From Salinibacterium sp. G-O1 (lineage in GTDB: Bacteria > Actinomycetota > Actinomycetes > Actinomycetales > Microbacteriaceae), in the NCBI RefSeq assembly GCF_030063305.1, contig NZ_JASISV010000001.1:806001-870000 (forward strand): a stretch of DNA of 64,000 nucleotides, written 5' to 3'. The translations under genes and the position numbers were made by a program. The notes below the pieces were generated by a model. That model was not told the DNA's origin. It saw nothing but the letters and a program-made list of their open reading frames with translations, and searched no databases. Shown piece after piece: positions 25,928 through 34,560 of the stretch; within the stretch, counting starts at the first letter, position 1, and each line of letters starts with the position of its first letter.

Positions 25928-27514
25928 GTGAGCAATGAAGCTACGCCGCCGACAGCGGCAACCGACAACTGTGACGTCATGATCGTGGGGCTTGGCCCGG
26001 TAGGAAAGCTGCTGGCGATCCACCTTGGGCGCGCTGGCCATCGCGTGATTGTCGCCGATCGCAAGACAGAGGGCTACCCCCTGCCACGCGCTGTGACCCA
26101 CGATTTTGAGTTCGCTCGCATACTGCAGTCGATCGGTCTTTCTCCTGACACGATTCCTGAGATCACCGAGCCGTACGACGACATGTACGTGTGGCGCAAC
26201 GCTGACCGTCAGAGTCTCGTCGAGGTCGACTGGAGTGGCATCGGGTCGTCCGGTTGGTACAACACCTACTTCTTCAGCCAACCCGCGCTGGAAGATCGCA
26301 TGGAGTTGGTGCTCAGCACAATCCCCACCGTCACCGTGCTTCGCGGATGGTCGGCCGACATACTTTCCGACGATGAGGTCGTCTCAACCGGGCTGACCCA
26401 GGTCGCCACGGGAGCCCAGCGGGTTGTCACCTCCCGCTATCTCGTGGGAGCGGATGGCGCGAACAGCACGGTTCGCCGGTGGGCCGGAATTGACTGGCAC
26501 GACATGGGATTTTTCTACGATTGGCTTGTCGTCGACGTCATCCCTGATCCGTCTCTTGAGTTCCCGCACGTGGCAATTCAAACGTGTGACATTGCCCGTC
26601 CGGCCACGATGGTACCTGGGGGTCCTGGCCGTCGACGTTGGGAGTTCATGCGCCTTCCGCACGAAACGATCGAGTCGCTCAACAAGACCGAGCGCGCCTG
26701 GGAGTTGCTCGAACCGTTCGGGATCCGCCCCGACAATTCAGAGCTCGAACGCCACTCGGTCTACACCTTTCAGGCCGGCTGGGCCACCAGCTGGCGCCGA
26801 GGACACATTCTGTTGGCTGGCGATGCCGCCCACCTCATGCCGCCCTTCGCCGGGCAGGGGTTGGGCGCCGGACTTCGCGACGTCATGAATTTGTTCTGGA
26901 AGCTCGGATCTGTGCTCGCCGGCCACGCCACCGAGTCGGTGCTCGACACGTACGAGACCGAGCGTCTCACTCACATTCGCGAATTCATCGACTTTTCCAT
27001 CTCCTTGGGGCGGGTGATCTGCATCACTGATCCGGCGGAGGCAGCAGAACGAGACGAGCGGATGATCGCCGAACTGGCTAAGGGAAATGCTCCCCCTTCA
27101 CCTCCCGCCCCTCAGCTGGGACCGGGCCTTCACCTTCCTGGCGGGGGACAACTTTCTCCCCAGGCGGTCATTCGCGTTGACGACGCAACCGTCCGCTTCG
27201 ACGACCTGTATTCGGGATCGGTACTTCTTCTGGCGAAGGCAGAAACATTTGAGCAGGTTGCTGCTGAGACGGCAGACATGATTCGTGAGCTGGGGATCAC
27301 CGTGGTGGCTCTGAGGGGCAGGCATCCTGAGGTCGCCACCCTCGATGAGGTGGACGGCACCTACGCGACGTGGCTGGACCAGCTCAGTGCCGAGTGCGTG
27401 CTCATCCGGCCCGATTTCTACACCTTTGGTGCCTCAAACGCGGCTGGAATGAACGCCCTGGTTCTGGCGTTACGCGAACAACTCGGCGTTTCTGCACTGG
27501 GGTCGCGAGTATGA
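25928..27514 (+). CDS. FAD-dependent aromatic monooxygenase (MhpA-like)
   Basis: A 528-residue class A flavoprotein monooxygenase that should hydroxylate an aromatic ring with NAD(P)H and O2. Seen: the Rossmann motif VMIVGLGPVGKLLAIHLGRAG (residues about 18-38), the DG motif YLVGADGANSTVRRW, and GDAAHLMPPFAGQGLGAGLRDVMNL with the second FAD-binding loop. A C-terminal thioredoxin-like domain (about 400-528) is typical of the MhpA/phenol hydroxylase group. The stop overlaps the CoA-transferase ATG. The substrate is unknown. No ring-cleavage dioxygenase lies in the island. Confidence 0.88.
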   Translation: MSNEATPPTAATDNCDVMIVGLGPVGKLLAIHLGRAGHRVIVADRKTEGYPLPRAVTHDFEFARILQSIGLSPDTIPEITEPYDDMYVWRNADRQSLVEVDWSGIGSSGWYNTYFFSQPALEDRMELVLSTIPTVTVLRGWSADILSDDEVVSTGLTQVATGAQRVVTSRYLVGADGANSTVRRWAGIDWHDMGFFYDWLVVDVIPDPSLEFPHVAIQTCDIARPATMVPGGPGRRRWEFMRLPHETIESLNKTERAWELLEPFGIRPDNSELERHSVYTFQAGWATSWRRGHILLAGDAAHLMPPFAGQGLGAGLRDVMNLFWKLGSVLAGHATESVLDTYETERLTHIREFIDFSISLGRVICITDPAEAAERDERMIAELAKGNAPPSPPAPQLGPGLHLPGGGQLSPQAVIRVDDATVRFDDLYSGSVLLLAKAETFEQVAAETADMIRELGITVVALRGRHPEVATLDEVDGTYATWLDQLSAECVLIRPDFYTFGASNAAGMNALVLALREQLGVSALGSRV

Positions 27515-28683
27515 GCGCGACTGGATCGCTCACCGGTTATCTCGTGCTCGACCTGACTCGGGCACTGGCGGGTCCGCACGCGGGGATGATGCTGGGAGAC
27601 CTGGGCGCCCGGGTCATCAAGGTGGAGACCCCGGGCACTGGAGACGACACGCGTGGCTGGGGCCCTCCCTTCGTGGGAGAGGAAGGAGAGCAGGAGTCGA
27701 CCTACTTCCTCTCCGCCAACCGGAACAAGGAGTCAATAGCGCTCAACCTGAAAGACCCTGATGACTCCGCCATTCTGGCCGGACTTATCGAACGAGCTGA
27801 CGTGCTGCTGGAGAACTTCCGCCCTGGAACCCTGGATCGTCTAGGTTTCTCGCCCCCTCGGCTTGAAGAGCTCAACCCGCGCCTCGTGCTGTTGTCGATC
27901 AGCGGCTTCGGTCACGATGGTCCCGAAGGCGGCCGGGCAGGATACGACCAGATCGCCCAGGGCGAGGCAGGCCTCATGTCGCTCACCGGCGGCACGCCCG
28001 ACGATCCGCAGCGTGTCGGTGTTCCCATCGCCGACCTGCTCGCCGGAATGTACGGAGCCTACGGCGTGCTCGCTGCGCTGCTCGAGAGGGAACGGACGGG
28101 GAAAGGGCAGGTCGTGCGCACCTCCCTTCTCGCATCGGTGGTTGGCGTACACGCTTTTCAGGGCACCCGATGGACCGTCGCAGGGCAGGTGGGGCTTGCG
28201 AATGGTAATCACCATCCGTCGATCGCCCCATACGGGCTTTTCCACACCGGATCGGGAGCAGTGCAGATCGCCGTGGGGTCGGAGGGTCTCTGGGGGCGGC
28301 TTTGCGCCATGACGGGACTCGCCGTCGATGACGAACGCTGGGCATCAAATGGTCTGCGGGTTGAGAACTGCGAATCACTTATTGTTGCGTTGGAAGAGGT
28401 GTTTTCCGCCTGGGATGCGGATGCGCTGCTGATCGCCTTCGACGACGCAGGCATCCCCGCGGGCCGGGTACGGGATCTGCAGCAGGTCTACGAGTGGGAC
28501 CAGACGCGGTCTCAGGGGCTGATTGTTGACGTCGAACATTCGACGCTCGGAGCGCTCCAGCTTCCCGGGCCACCACTGCGTTTCTTCAGTGCGGACGGGC
28601 AGGAGCAAACGCGCACCGCGCACAGTGCGCCTCCCACGCTGGGGCAACACAACGATTCTGTGCGCGAATGGCTGAGCGAATGA
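27511..28683 (+). CDS. CaiB/BaiF-family CoA transferase
   Basis: A 390-residue class III CoA transferase that moves CoA between a donor acyl-CoA and a carboxylic acid. Landmarks: VLDLTRALAGPHAGMMLGDLGARVIKVE at the N-terminus, ANRNKESIALNLK, ADVLLENFRPGTLDRLG, and GYDQIAQGEAGLMSLTG. The catalytic Asp is expected in the GYDQ region. It would activate the pathway acid as a CoA thioester after or around hydroxylation. ATGA overlap with the monooxygenase upstream and the carboxyltransferase downstream shows a tight three-gene operon. Confidence 0.92.
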   Translation: MSATGSLTGYLVLDLTRALAGPHAGMMLGDLGARVIKVETPGTGDDTRGWGPPFVGEEGEQESTYFLSANRNKESIALNLKDPDDSAILAGLIERADVLLENFRPGTLDRLGFSPPRLEELNPRLVLLSISGFGHDGPEGGRAGYDQIAQGEAGLMSLTGGTPDDPQRVGVPIADLLAGMYGAYGVLAALLERERTGKGQVVRTSLLASVVGVHAFQGTRWTVAGQVGLANGNHHPSIAPYGLFHTGSGAVQIAVGSEGLWGRLCAMTGLAVDDERWASNGLRVENCESLIVALEEVFSAWDADALLIAFDDAGIPAGRVRDLQQVYEWDQTRSQGLIVDVEHSTLGALQLPGPPLRFFSADGQEQTRTAHSAPPTLGQHNDSVREWLSE

Positions 28684-30203
28684 ACGACCGTCCGAGCGCC
28701 CGCGAGCTCATCGCGATGACTCTTGACGACGGGTCCTTCATCAGCTGGAATTCGCCTTTGCCCCCCTTGCCGATCGAGGACAGCTATCGAGACGAACTCG
28801 ACGCCGCGCGCGCGAAGACCGGCGAGGACGAATCGCTTGTCTCGGGTGAGGGACTGCTCAACGGTTCGCGCGTGGCAGTTATGGCGGGGGAGTTCCGCTT
28901 TCTCGGCGGCTCGATCGGGGTCAACGCCGCCACCCGGATGGTGCAGACCATCGAACGGGCAACGGCGGAAGGCCTGCCTGTGCTCGCGGCGCCCGTTTCT
29001 GGTGGAACTCGCATGCAGGAAGGCACACGGGCCTTTCTGCAAATGGTGAAGATCACCGAAGCGGTCGTTGCGCATAAGGCAGCCCGGCTTCCGTACCTCG
29101 TCTATCTGCGGCATCCAACCACCGGCGGGGTCTTCGCCTCGTGGGGATCTCTCGGCCACATCACGGTCGCTCAGACCGGGGCACTCGTCGGTTTTCTCGG
29201 CCCCAAAGTGTATAAAGCGCTGCACGGCGTCGACTTCCCCGCAGGGGTGCAGACCGCGGAAAACCTCTTCGCCCATGGCATTGTCGACGCTGTGCTCGAC
29301 GCCAAGCACCTGCGCACTGTGGCAGGCGAGGCGTTGGCGATTATCGCGGCCTCGGCTGGCACCGTTCCCGTTCCAGCTGAGGAGCCGGTTGCGCACATTC
29401 CATCAGCGTGGGAGTCGATCCAAATTTCACGTCGCAGCGGACGCCCGGGCCTGAGGTCGCTGCTTCATTACGCCGCGACCTCCAGCGTTCCACTGAGCGG
29501 CACTGGCCAGGGCGAATCAAACAAGTCGGCCGTCGTTTCGCTGGCCACCATCGGCGGCAGAGGCACAGTCGTTGTCGGCCTGGATCGTCGTGCACATGGT
29601 GAGGCCGAGTTGGGGCCGGATGCTCTGCGCCAGGCCCGTCGCGGAATGGCGCTCGCCGCCGAACTCGGGCTGCCGCTGATCACCGTCGTTGATACACCGG
29701 GTGCGGCCCTCTCTCGCGAGGCGGAGGAGGGCGGTCTCGGCGGAGAGATCGCTCGCTGCCTCGCAGAAATGCTGGACTTGCCCGTACCCACTGTCGCGGT
29801 AATTCTCGGTGAGGGAACGGGTGGTGGCGCGCTCGCCCTTATGCCAGCAGACCGTGTCCTCGCGGCGCGGAACGGATGGCTAGCGCCGCTGCCGCCGGAG
29901 GGTGCGAGCGTGATCATGTTCGGCGACACGTCGCACGCCGCGAGCATGACCGTCGATCAGCGTGTGCGCTCGCAGGATCTTCTCGAAGACGGCATAGTTC
30001 ACGAAATCGTTGAGGAACGCCCCACTGCTGATGCCGAGCCCGCTGACTTTTGCCGCCGTGTTGGCGAAGCAATTGTGCGCCAGCTCGCCGAGCTGGAACT
30101 GCAGGACAGCTCGCAACGCCGCGCCGCTCGCACGGCCAACTACAAGGGGCTGGGCGTAGGCCACAGTCTTGCTGTCGAGGCTATTCCGGGCAGAAGTCTA
30201 TGA
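28680..30203 (+). CDS. Fused beta/alpha acyl-CoA carboxyltransferase-like protein
   Basis: A 507-residue protein with two crotonase-superfamily carboxyltransferase halves. The beta-like half (about 1-235) has APVSGGTRMQEGTRAFLQM and the alpha-like half (about 245-507) has IGGRGTVVVGLD, TVVDTPGAALSREAEEGG and VAVILGEGTGGGALAL. The Zn-ribbon found at the N-terminus of AccD is missing. No biotin carboxylase or biotin carrier is nearby, so it may use distant partners, or work as a decarboxylase or acyl-CoA processing enzyme as in malonate decarboxylase. ATGA overlap with the CoA-transferase gene. Confidence 0.85.
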   Translation: MNDRPSARELIAMTLDDGSFISWNSPLPPLPIEDSYRDELDAARAKTGEDESLVSGEGLLNGSRVAVMAGEFRFLGGSIGVNAATRMVQTIERATAEGLPVLAAPVSGGTRMQEGTRAFLQMVKITEAVVAHKAARLPYLVYLRHPTTGGVFASWGSLGHITVAQTGALVGFLGPKVYKALHGVDFPAGVQTAENLFAHGIVDAVLDAKHLRTVAGEALAIIAASAGTVPVPAEEPVAHIPSAWESIQISRRSGRPGLRSLLHYAATSSVPLSGTGQGESNKSAVVSLATIGGRGTVVVGLDRRAHGEAELGPDALRQARRGMALAAELGLPLITVVDTPGAALSREAEEGGLGGEIARCLAEMLDLPVPTVAVILGEGTGGGALALMPADRVLAARNGWLAPLPPEGASVIMFGDTSHAASMTVDQRVRSQDLLEDGIVHEIVEERPTADAEPADFCRRVGEAIVRQLAELELQDSSQRRAARTANYKGLGVGHSLAVEAIPGRSL

Positions 30204-30277
30204 GGCGCATTCGTGCGAGAGGTAGCCTTAACGAGCCCAAAATTCTGCCTAATCATGCCACGCAATAGGAGACGCCG

Positions 30278-31219
30278 ATGAAGTCACCAACCTTTCTTTC
30301 GGTCGCGATCGTTGGCGCGTTCGCCATACTGCTGTCGGCATGCTCGCCGAGTTCGACCGTCTCAGAAACGCCGACGGCGACACCGAGTGCCACCGCCTCC
30401 GAAGCTGCAGTTGCAGAATTCGCGGCGAGCACAGGGGATTGCGCGGCGATGGCCGCAACGTTCCGCGCTGTCGTCAGCGCCAACCCCGATTCGACGGCTC
30501 CCGAGTTGGTGGCGACCTGCAACGGCGACGCCCTGATCGCGACGAGCAACGGCATCCCCGACTACCCGTACGTGGCGACCACCCCCGGGGAGTTGACCGC
30601 GTCTGAGGTTGTGCTGACGATCCCCTCAACGCCCACCGAGTCGAGCGATCCGGAGGCTGTGCCTGCGCTCGGGCCCCTCGGTATGGCTGTGAATGGGGTG
30701 GCGATCTATGGCGCGACCGAGGGCACCGGCGGTGACGTGCTGTCGCTGGAGGGCGCACTTTCGGAGTGTGGCGGGCACGAGGGCCCCGTTGACTACCACA
30801 TGCATCTTTTCGGCTGGGCTGACGGAGTCGACTGCCTCTACGACGCCTCCGAGGTCGAGGCAGGTACCTCCCTGGTGATGGGATGGGCTGCCGACGGATA
30901 CCCGATCATGTCCGGCGTGGTCTGCTCAGATGCCGCGTGCGGTTCGGTTGCCCAACTCACCAGTAGCTGGCAGCTGACCGACTCGTCGCTGTTCGCCAGT
31001 GACACCTGGTCAGCGCATTCGTTCGTCGAAGGCTCTGGCGATCTTGACCAGTGCAACGGGCGTATCGACAGCGACGGTCAGTACCGCTACTACGCGACCG
31101 CAACCTTCCCCTACACGCTGGGATGTTTCCATGGCACTGTTGCGGACGGCGCCCTGGCGGGCACCGCTACCGGTGGCGACGCGGGTGGCCCCGGTGGTCC
31201 TCCCGGCGCAGACGGCTAG
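30278..31219 (+). CDS. YHYH-domain lipoprotein
   Basis: A 313-residue exported lipoprotein: signal peptide ending LLSACS (lipobox Cys near 22), a Ser/Thr/Ala-rich spacer, then a YHYH-type domain with GPVDYHMHLFGW and the C-terminal QYRYYATATFPYTLGCFHG motif. Six or more cysteines probably form disulfides. The tail is Gly/Pro/Asp-rich. YHYH proteins are often encoded with DUF305 or copper-related genes, but no function is firmly known. ATG start with AGGAGA upstream. The DUF305 gene follows after 3 nt. Confidence 0.8.
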   Translation: MKSPTFLSVAIVGAFAILLSACSPSSTVSETPTATPSATASEAAVAEFAASTGDCAAMAATFRAVVSANPDSTAPELVATCNGDALIATSNGIPDYPYVATTPGELTASEVVLTIPSTPTESSDPEAVPALGPLGMAVNGVAIYGATEGTGGDVLSLEGALSECGGHEGPVDYHMHLFGWADGVDCLYDASEVEAGTSLVMGWAADGYPIMSGVVCSDAACGSVAQLTSSWQLTDSSLFASDTWSAHSFVEGSGDLDQCNGRIDSDGQYRYYATATFPYTLGCFHGTVADGALAGTATGGDAGGPGGPPGADG

Positions 31220-31222
31220 CGG

Positions 31223-31849
31223 GTGGCTCGTTCTCTGGGGCTCCCCGCATCGCCAGGGCGTCGCAGCTTCCTGACGATCGGGGTCACCGCAGGAGCTGCG
31301 GCGTTCTTGACCGGATGCACGAAGGCAGGCAACGACGCATCGGCGATCTCAGTCGATGCCCCCAACGGTTCGGATATCGGGTTCTTCACCGACATGTCGG
31401 CGCACCACGAGCAGGGTCTGGCGATGTGCCAGCGAGTTCTGGGTCGAGACACCGGCCCCGCCGTGCAGGCGTCGGCCGCCGAGATTCTGCAGAGTCAGTC
31501 GTACGAGCGCGGCATCATGCACACCTGGCTGCAGGTTTGGGGTGAGAGCACCGCCATGCCAGAGACGGTGATGGCGTGGATGGGGATGGGGATGCCCATG
31601 GGCGAGATGCCAGGGCTTGCCACCCCTGCCGAGATGGAGTTGCTCGCCACGACGACGGGGCTTCCGCAGGGACGCCTGTTTCTCCAGCTGATGCGCGCTC
31701 ACCACCTGGGCGGAATCCACATGGCTGACGCCGCAGTCTCGATGGCCAGCATCGCGAACGTGCAGGGACTAGCCGCAAGGATGTCTGCGAGCCAGACCTA
31801 CGAGATCGCAATTTTCGACCAGCTTCTCGACACCACCTATTCCGGATAG
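31223..31849 (+). CDS. DUF305 exported lipoprotein with Met/His-rich segment
   Basis: A 208-residue protein with a twin-arginine-like start (GRRSFLTIGVTAGAAAFLTGCT, lipobox Cys near residue 32) and a DUF305 four-helix ferritin-like domain, with DMSAHHEQGLAMCQRVL and RAHHLGGIHMADAA as its paired helices. Between them lies WMGMGMPMGEMPG, rich in methionine. DUF305 proteins are frequent near copper-handling genes, and the HH and Met clusters suit Cu(I)/Cu(II) binding; this is an inference. GTG start 3 nt after the YHYH stop, so one operon. Confidence 0.85.
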   Translation: MARSLGLPASPGRRSFLTIGVTAGAAAFLTGCTKAGNDASAISVDAPNGSDIGFFTDMSAHHEQGLAMCQRVLGRDTGPAVQASAAEILQSQSYERGIMHTWLQVWGESTAMPETVMAWMGMGMPMGEMPGLATPAEMELLATTTGLPQGRLFLQLMRAHHLGGIHMADAAVSMASIANVQGLAARMSASQTYEIAIFDQLLDTTYSG

Positions 31850-31855
31850 GGCCGC

Positions 31856-32341
31856 CTACCTGGGCGTACGAACCCTCTTGGAGCGGCGGGGCCGAAGAAC
31901 CAGGAGCGCGGTGGTGAGGGCGAGCGCGATCGCCGCGGCGGTGATGGCGGCGAGATGCACCGCGAGCGGGCCGCCGTTGTACATCGTGACGCCGACCGCG
32001 ACGAGGGTGATCGCAACGATGACGAGTGCGAGGGGCTGTTGGCGGCGGAGGCCGGCGAGAGCCAGCAGAGCAGGAACAACGTAAAGCGCGATACTCGGCC
32101 CGCCCATGCCGTTGACCGCCTGGAGGTATCCGTCGGATCCTGCGACGCCCTCAATGAGTCCGCGGTAGAACATCGCTACGCAGTGCAACACGAGACCGAC
32201 CGCACCAATGATGATGAGCGCGATGTCCACCCACGGCGATGTGCGGGCGTATCGCTTCAACGGAATGCCGGGCAGAGCCACTCGAGCGCCGAACAGCAGC
32301 ACCGGTATCGCGATGAGGGTGATGGTGAGTGCTGGCGGCAT
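31856..32341 (-). CDS. Small predicted membrane protein
   Basis: A 161-residue protein with about five hydrophobic segments (LTITLIAIPVLLFGARVAL, WVDIALIIIGAVGLVLHCVAMFY, IALYVVPALLALAGL, LALVIVAITLVAVGVTMYN, LAAITAAAIALALTTALLVL) and a basic C-terminus. No family is recognised. ATG start with AAGGAGT 7 nt upstream. It is convergent with the DUF305 gene (6-nt gap). Confidence 0.65.
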   Translation of the reverse strand: MPPALTITLIAIPVLLFGARVALPGIPLKRYARTSPWVDIALIIIGAVGLVLHCVAMFYRGLIEGVAGSDGYLQAVNGMGGPSIALYVVPALLALAGLRRQQPLALVIVAITLVAVGVTMYNGGPLAVHLAAITAAAIALALTTALLVLRPRRSKRVRTPR

Positions 32342-32374
32342 TGCGCTTACTCCTTAGCAACGATCACCGCGAGC

Positions 32375-32902
32375 CTATCGCCCCGGACTTTGAGGATGGT
32401 GGTCGACGTCGGGAAGCGCCGAGCCTGTTCCCAGCTCCGACGCTGGGATCACGCTCAACTCACCGTTGCTCTCCAGCACGACCGCCGCGATCGCCCCGAG
32501 GTCGCCGTAGCCGCTGCGTCGCACAGCCTGGCGCACATCCCCGTCGGAGAGGCGCGCCCGCTTGAGCGCGTCATCGTCGATCTGCCCATCGGTCAGCAGC
32601 ACGGCAGGGGTGGCGGTCGTCAACTTCCGGATGCGTTTCCACCTGGCGGAGCCGAAGGAGACGACGACCTGCAGCCCGAGCAGCAGCCCGAGGGCTGTGG
32701 CCCCCTCCGCGTACGACACATCTGACGATAGGAGGATTGTGGCCAGCGTCGACCCGAGGGCGACGGTCACCACGAAATCGAATGCATTCAACTGCGCGAG
32801 CGCCCGTTTACCCGAGACACGGATGAACACGACGATTGCCGCATATGACGCGATTCCAACGAGGAGGACGCGCACGATCTCTGACCAGGTATCGAACCAC
32901 AT
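32375..32902 (-). CDS. DUF421 (YetF-like) membrane protein
   Basis: A 175-residue protein with three N-terminal transmembrane helices, then a soluble DUF421 domain: RVSGKRALAQLNAFDFVVTVALGSTLATILL is the family hallmark, and the later RLSDGDVRQAVRRSGYGDLGAIAAVVLESNGELSVIP matches the C-terminal part. Function is unknown; related Bacillus proteins affect spore or envelope properties. ATG 32902 has TATCCT 6 nt upstream. Confidence 0.85.
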   Translation of the reverse strand: MWFDTWSEIVRVLLVGIASYAAIVVFIRVSGKRALAQLNAFDFVVTVALGSTLATILLSSDVSYAEGATALGLLLGLQVVVSFGSARWKRIRKLTTATPAVLLTDGQIDDDALKRARLSDGDVRQAVRRSGYGDLGAIAAVVLESNGELSVIPASELGTGSALPDVDHHPQSPGR

Positions 32903-32908
32903 GCATGA

Positions 32909-32914
32909 AGGATA
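32909..32914 (-). promoter_or_regulatory. -10 element of DUF421 gene (leaderless)
   Basis: TATCCT on the minus strand, 6 nt before the ATG at 32902. Confidence 0.5.
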
Positions 32915-32981
32915 GGGAGATCGCACCTGTGCCACCACGGGGTTGCCGGTGCCCCGCTCGTGCGGTACCTGACGGGCGCCG

Positions 32982-33722
32982 TCACAGTCCGCGCTGCACC
33001 ACTCTTCCGGTCATCCGGGTCAGGGCTGTTGCTGTCAGCACGCCCGCTGCAAGGATGCTCGCGAGCACGACGACTTGGAACCGCCCGGCCTCGAGCGGTG
33101 ACGCTCCGGCGAAGATCGCACCCACGAACGCGCCGGGGAGCACGACAATGCCGGTGGTGCGGGTCTGGTCCACCGACGGCAGCAGTGCGGTATGGATGGC
33201 GCGACGGCCGAGGTCGAGCGTGGACTGGCGGGGTGTCGCCCCGAGGGCGAGCCACCCCTCGACCTCGTCCCAGTGGTCGCGAACCGAGGCGCTGTACACG
33301 CGCTGGGTGAGAATCGCGATCGTCATGGTGTTGCCGATGACGATGCCGCCGATCGCGAGCACATAGCGCGGCGAGAACTCGATGGCGCCCGTCGCGAAGA
33401 CGATCGACATGACGACGAGAGGGCCGATGATCATGGATGCCGCGAGGCCCAGCAGCGCGGATGCCCCAGCCCGCGCCCGCCGCGCGGCCGTCCCGACGGC
33501 GGCCACGAACATGACACCGAGACCGACGCCGACCCAGAGCGGATCCCGGATGATGCCGGTCAGCACCAGGCTGAGTGCGCCGAGTTGCAGGATGGCGCGT
33601 GCCAAAGCGAGGAGAACCGCGCGCGGCTGCGGGATGTGGAAGATGCTCAGGCCGACAGTGGCGATTGCCGCGAGCAGCACCAGCGCGATCGCGGTCGCAA
33701 TCCAGGGGCTCGCGGCATCCAT
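32982..33722 (-). CDS. FetB-like (UPF0014) ABC permease
   Basis: A 246-residue polytopic membrane protein with seven hydrophobic segments. FetB/YbbM hallmarks are ALARAILQLGALSLVL, GIVIGNTMTIAILTQRV, ALGATPRQS and TRTTGIVVLPGAFVGAIFAGASPLEAGRFQ. In E. coli FetAB has been linked to iron export under oxidative stress; here no ATPase gene (FetA) is adjacent. Start taken at ATG 33722 with TATGGT 6 nt upstream. It is divergent from the PAP2 gene, and a shared near-palindrome sits between them. Confidence 0.86.
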   Translation of the reverse strand: MDAASPWIATAIALVLLAAIATVGLSIFHIPQPRAVLLALARAILQLGALSLVLTGIIRDPLWVGVGLGVMFVAAVGTAARRARAGASALLGLAASMIIGPLVVMSIVFATGAIEFSPRYVLAIGGIVIGNTMTIAILTQRVYSASVRDHWDEVEGWLALGATPRQSTLDLGRRAIHTALLPSVDQTRTTGIVVLPGAFVGAIFAGASPLEAGRFQVVVLASILAAGVLTATALTRMTGRVVQRGL

Positions 33723-33728
33723 GGTTCG

Positions 33729-33734
33729 ACCATA
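33729..33734 (-). promoter_or_regulatory. -10 element of FetB-like gene (leaderless)
   Basis: TATGGT on the minus strand, 6 nt before the ATG at 33722. Confidence 0.5.
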
Positions 33735-33788
33735 GGTCACAGCTACACCTTGATGAGGCGGTGTTGTCCTGCCACCCCGACGCGTCGC

Positions 33789-33804
33789 TGAGAACTCTCT
33801 CAGG
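33789..33804. promoter_or_regulatory. TGAGA-N3-CTCTCAGG site, candidate response-regulator operator
   Basis: TGAGAACTCTCTCAGG between the FetB-like and PAP2 genes matches 39542-39557 at 13 of 16 bases. The second copy lies upstream of a response-regulator gene. A common regulator, perhaps one of the two OmpR-type proteins nearby, is inferred. Confidence 0.5.
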
Positions 33805-33846
33805 ACCAGCCGTGCGTGCGATCCACTTCACCACATGGAATGCCCG

Positions 33847-33852
33847 TAAGTT
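33847..33852 (+). promoter_or_regulatory. -10 element of PAP2 operon (leaderless)
   Basis: TAAGTT lies 6 nt before the GTG at 33859 and matches TANNNT. Confidence 0.52.
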
Positions 33853-33858
33853 CGAAAG

Positions 33859-34560
33859 GTGCCCAAGACGAAATTGCTCCACGCTCCCCGACGATCACCC
33901 GCCGCGACCCGCGAGATGCTCGTGGGTGGCCTCGGGATTGTGGGCGTGGTTCTCGCTGGTGTCGGCGTCGCAACCGTGGGAGGCAACCTGCCCTTCGGGC
34001 TGGACCAGGCCTGGCACGATGTGCTCGCGGCTCACCGCTTTCCGGCGGCGGGAGCGATCGCCGGTGCGCTGCACGTCATCGGCGGAACCCTCGTGATGAC
34101 GATTCTCACCGTGCTCGTCGTTGTCGTGTTCCTGCTCATGCGCCGATTCCGGGCGGCCATCACGGTCGCTCTGGCGATGGCGTTGTCGGCCGGAATCTCG
34201 ACTGTGCTCAAGGCCGCTCTGGCCAGACCGAGACCCTCAGACGGAATTGTGGATACCGCATCAAACGCCTTTCCGTCGGGACACGCGACGGCGGCTGCGG
34301 CCATCACCATCGCCCTGCTGATCGCGTTACCGCGGACGTGGACACGGGTGTTGGCGGTTGTGTGGATCACCCTGATGGCGCTCAGCCGCAACTATCTGCT
34401 CGTGCACTGGCTGTCTGATGTCATCGCGGGTGCTGTGCTGGGCGCATCGGCGGCTCTGCTGGTTTCCGGCGTCATGCGCTTGTTCCTGAAAGAACCCTCA
34501 CTCCCGGGGGCCGGGATCCCGGGCGAACGTCAGGCGGCATCCACCAGCCTGACCTCATGA
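33859..34560 (+). CDS. PAP2-family membrane phosphatase
   Basis: A 233-residue membrane protein with about five to six helices and the three phosphatase motifs: KAALARPRP (C1), PSGHATAA (C2, catalytic His) and SRNYLLVHWLSDVIAGAVLG (C3). Such enzymes remove phosphate from lipid phosphates such as phosphatidate or undecaprenyl diphosphate on the outer face. The GTG start is leaderless by position. Its stop overlaps the COG4705 ATG (ATGA), so the phosphatase, COG4705 protein and probably the two-component genes form one operon. Confidence 0.9.
   Translation: MPKTKLLHAPRRSPAATREMLVGGLGIVGVVLAGVGVATVGGNLPFGLDQAWHDVLAAHRFPAAGAIAGALHVIGGTLVMTILTVLVVVVFLLMRRFRAAITVALAMALSAGISTVLKAALARPRPSDGIVDTASNAFPSGHATAAAAITIALLIALPRTWTRVLAVVWITLMALSRNYLLVHWLSDVIAGAVLGASAALLVSGVMRLFLKEPSLPGAGIPGERQAASTSLTS

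Noticed and set aside
17428-30203. An integrated mobile genetic element starting at tRNA-Leu
   Set aside because: The tRNA 3'-end repeats are only 158 nt apart. No integrase, relaxase or phage gene follows, so an intact element is not supported; scars remain possible and are listed as a finding.
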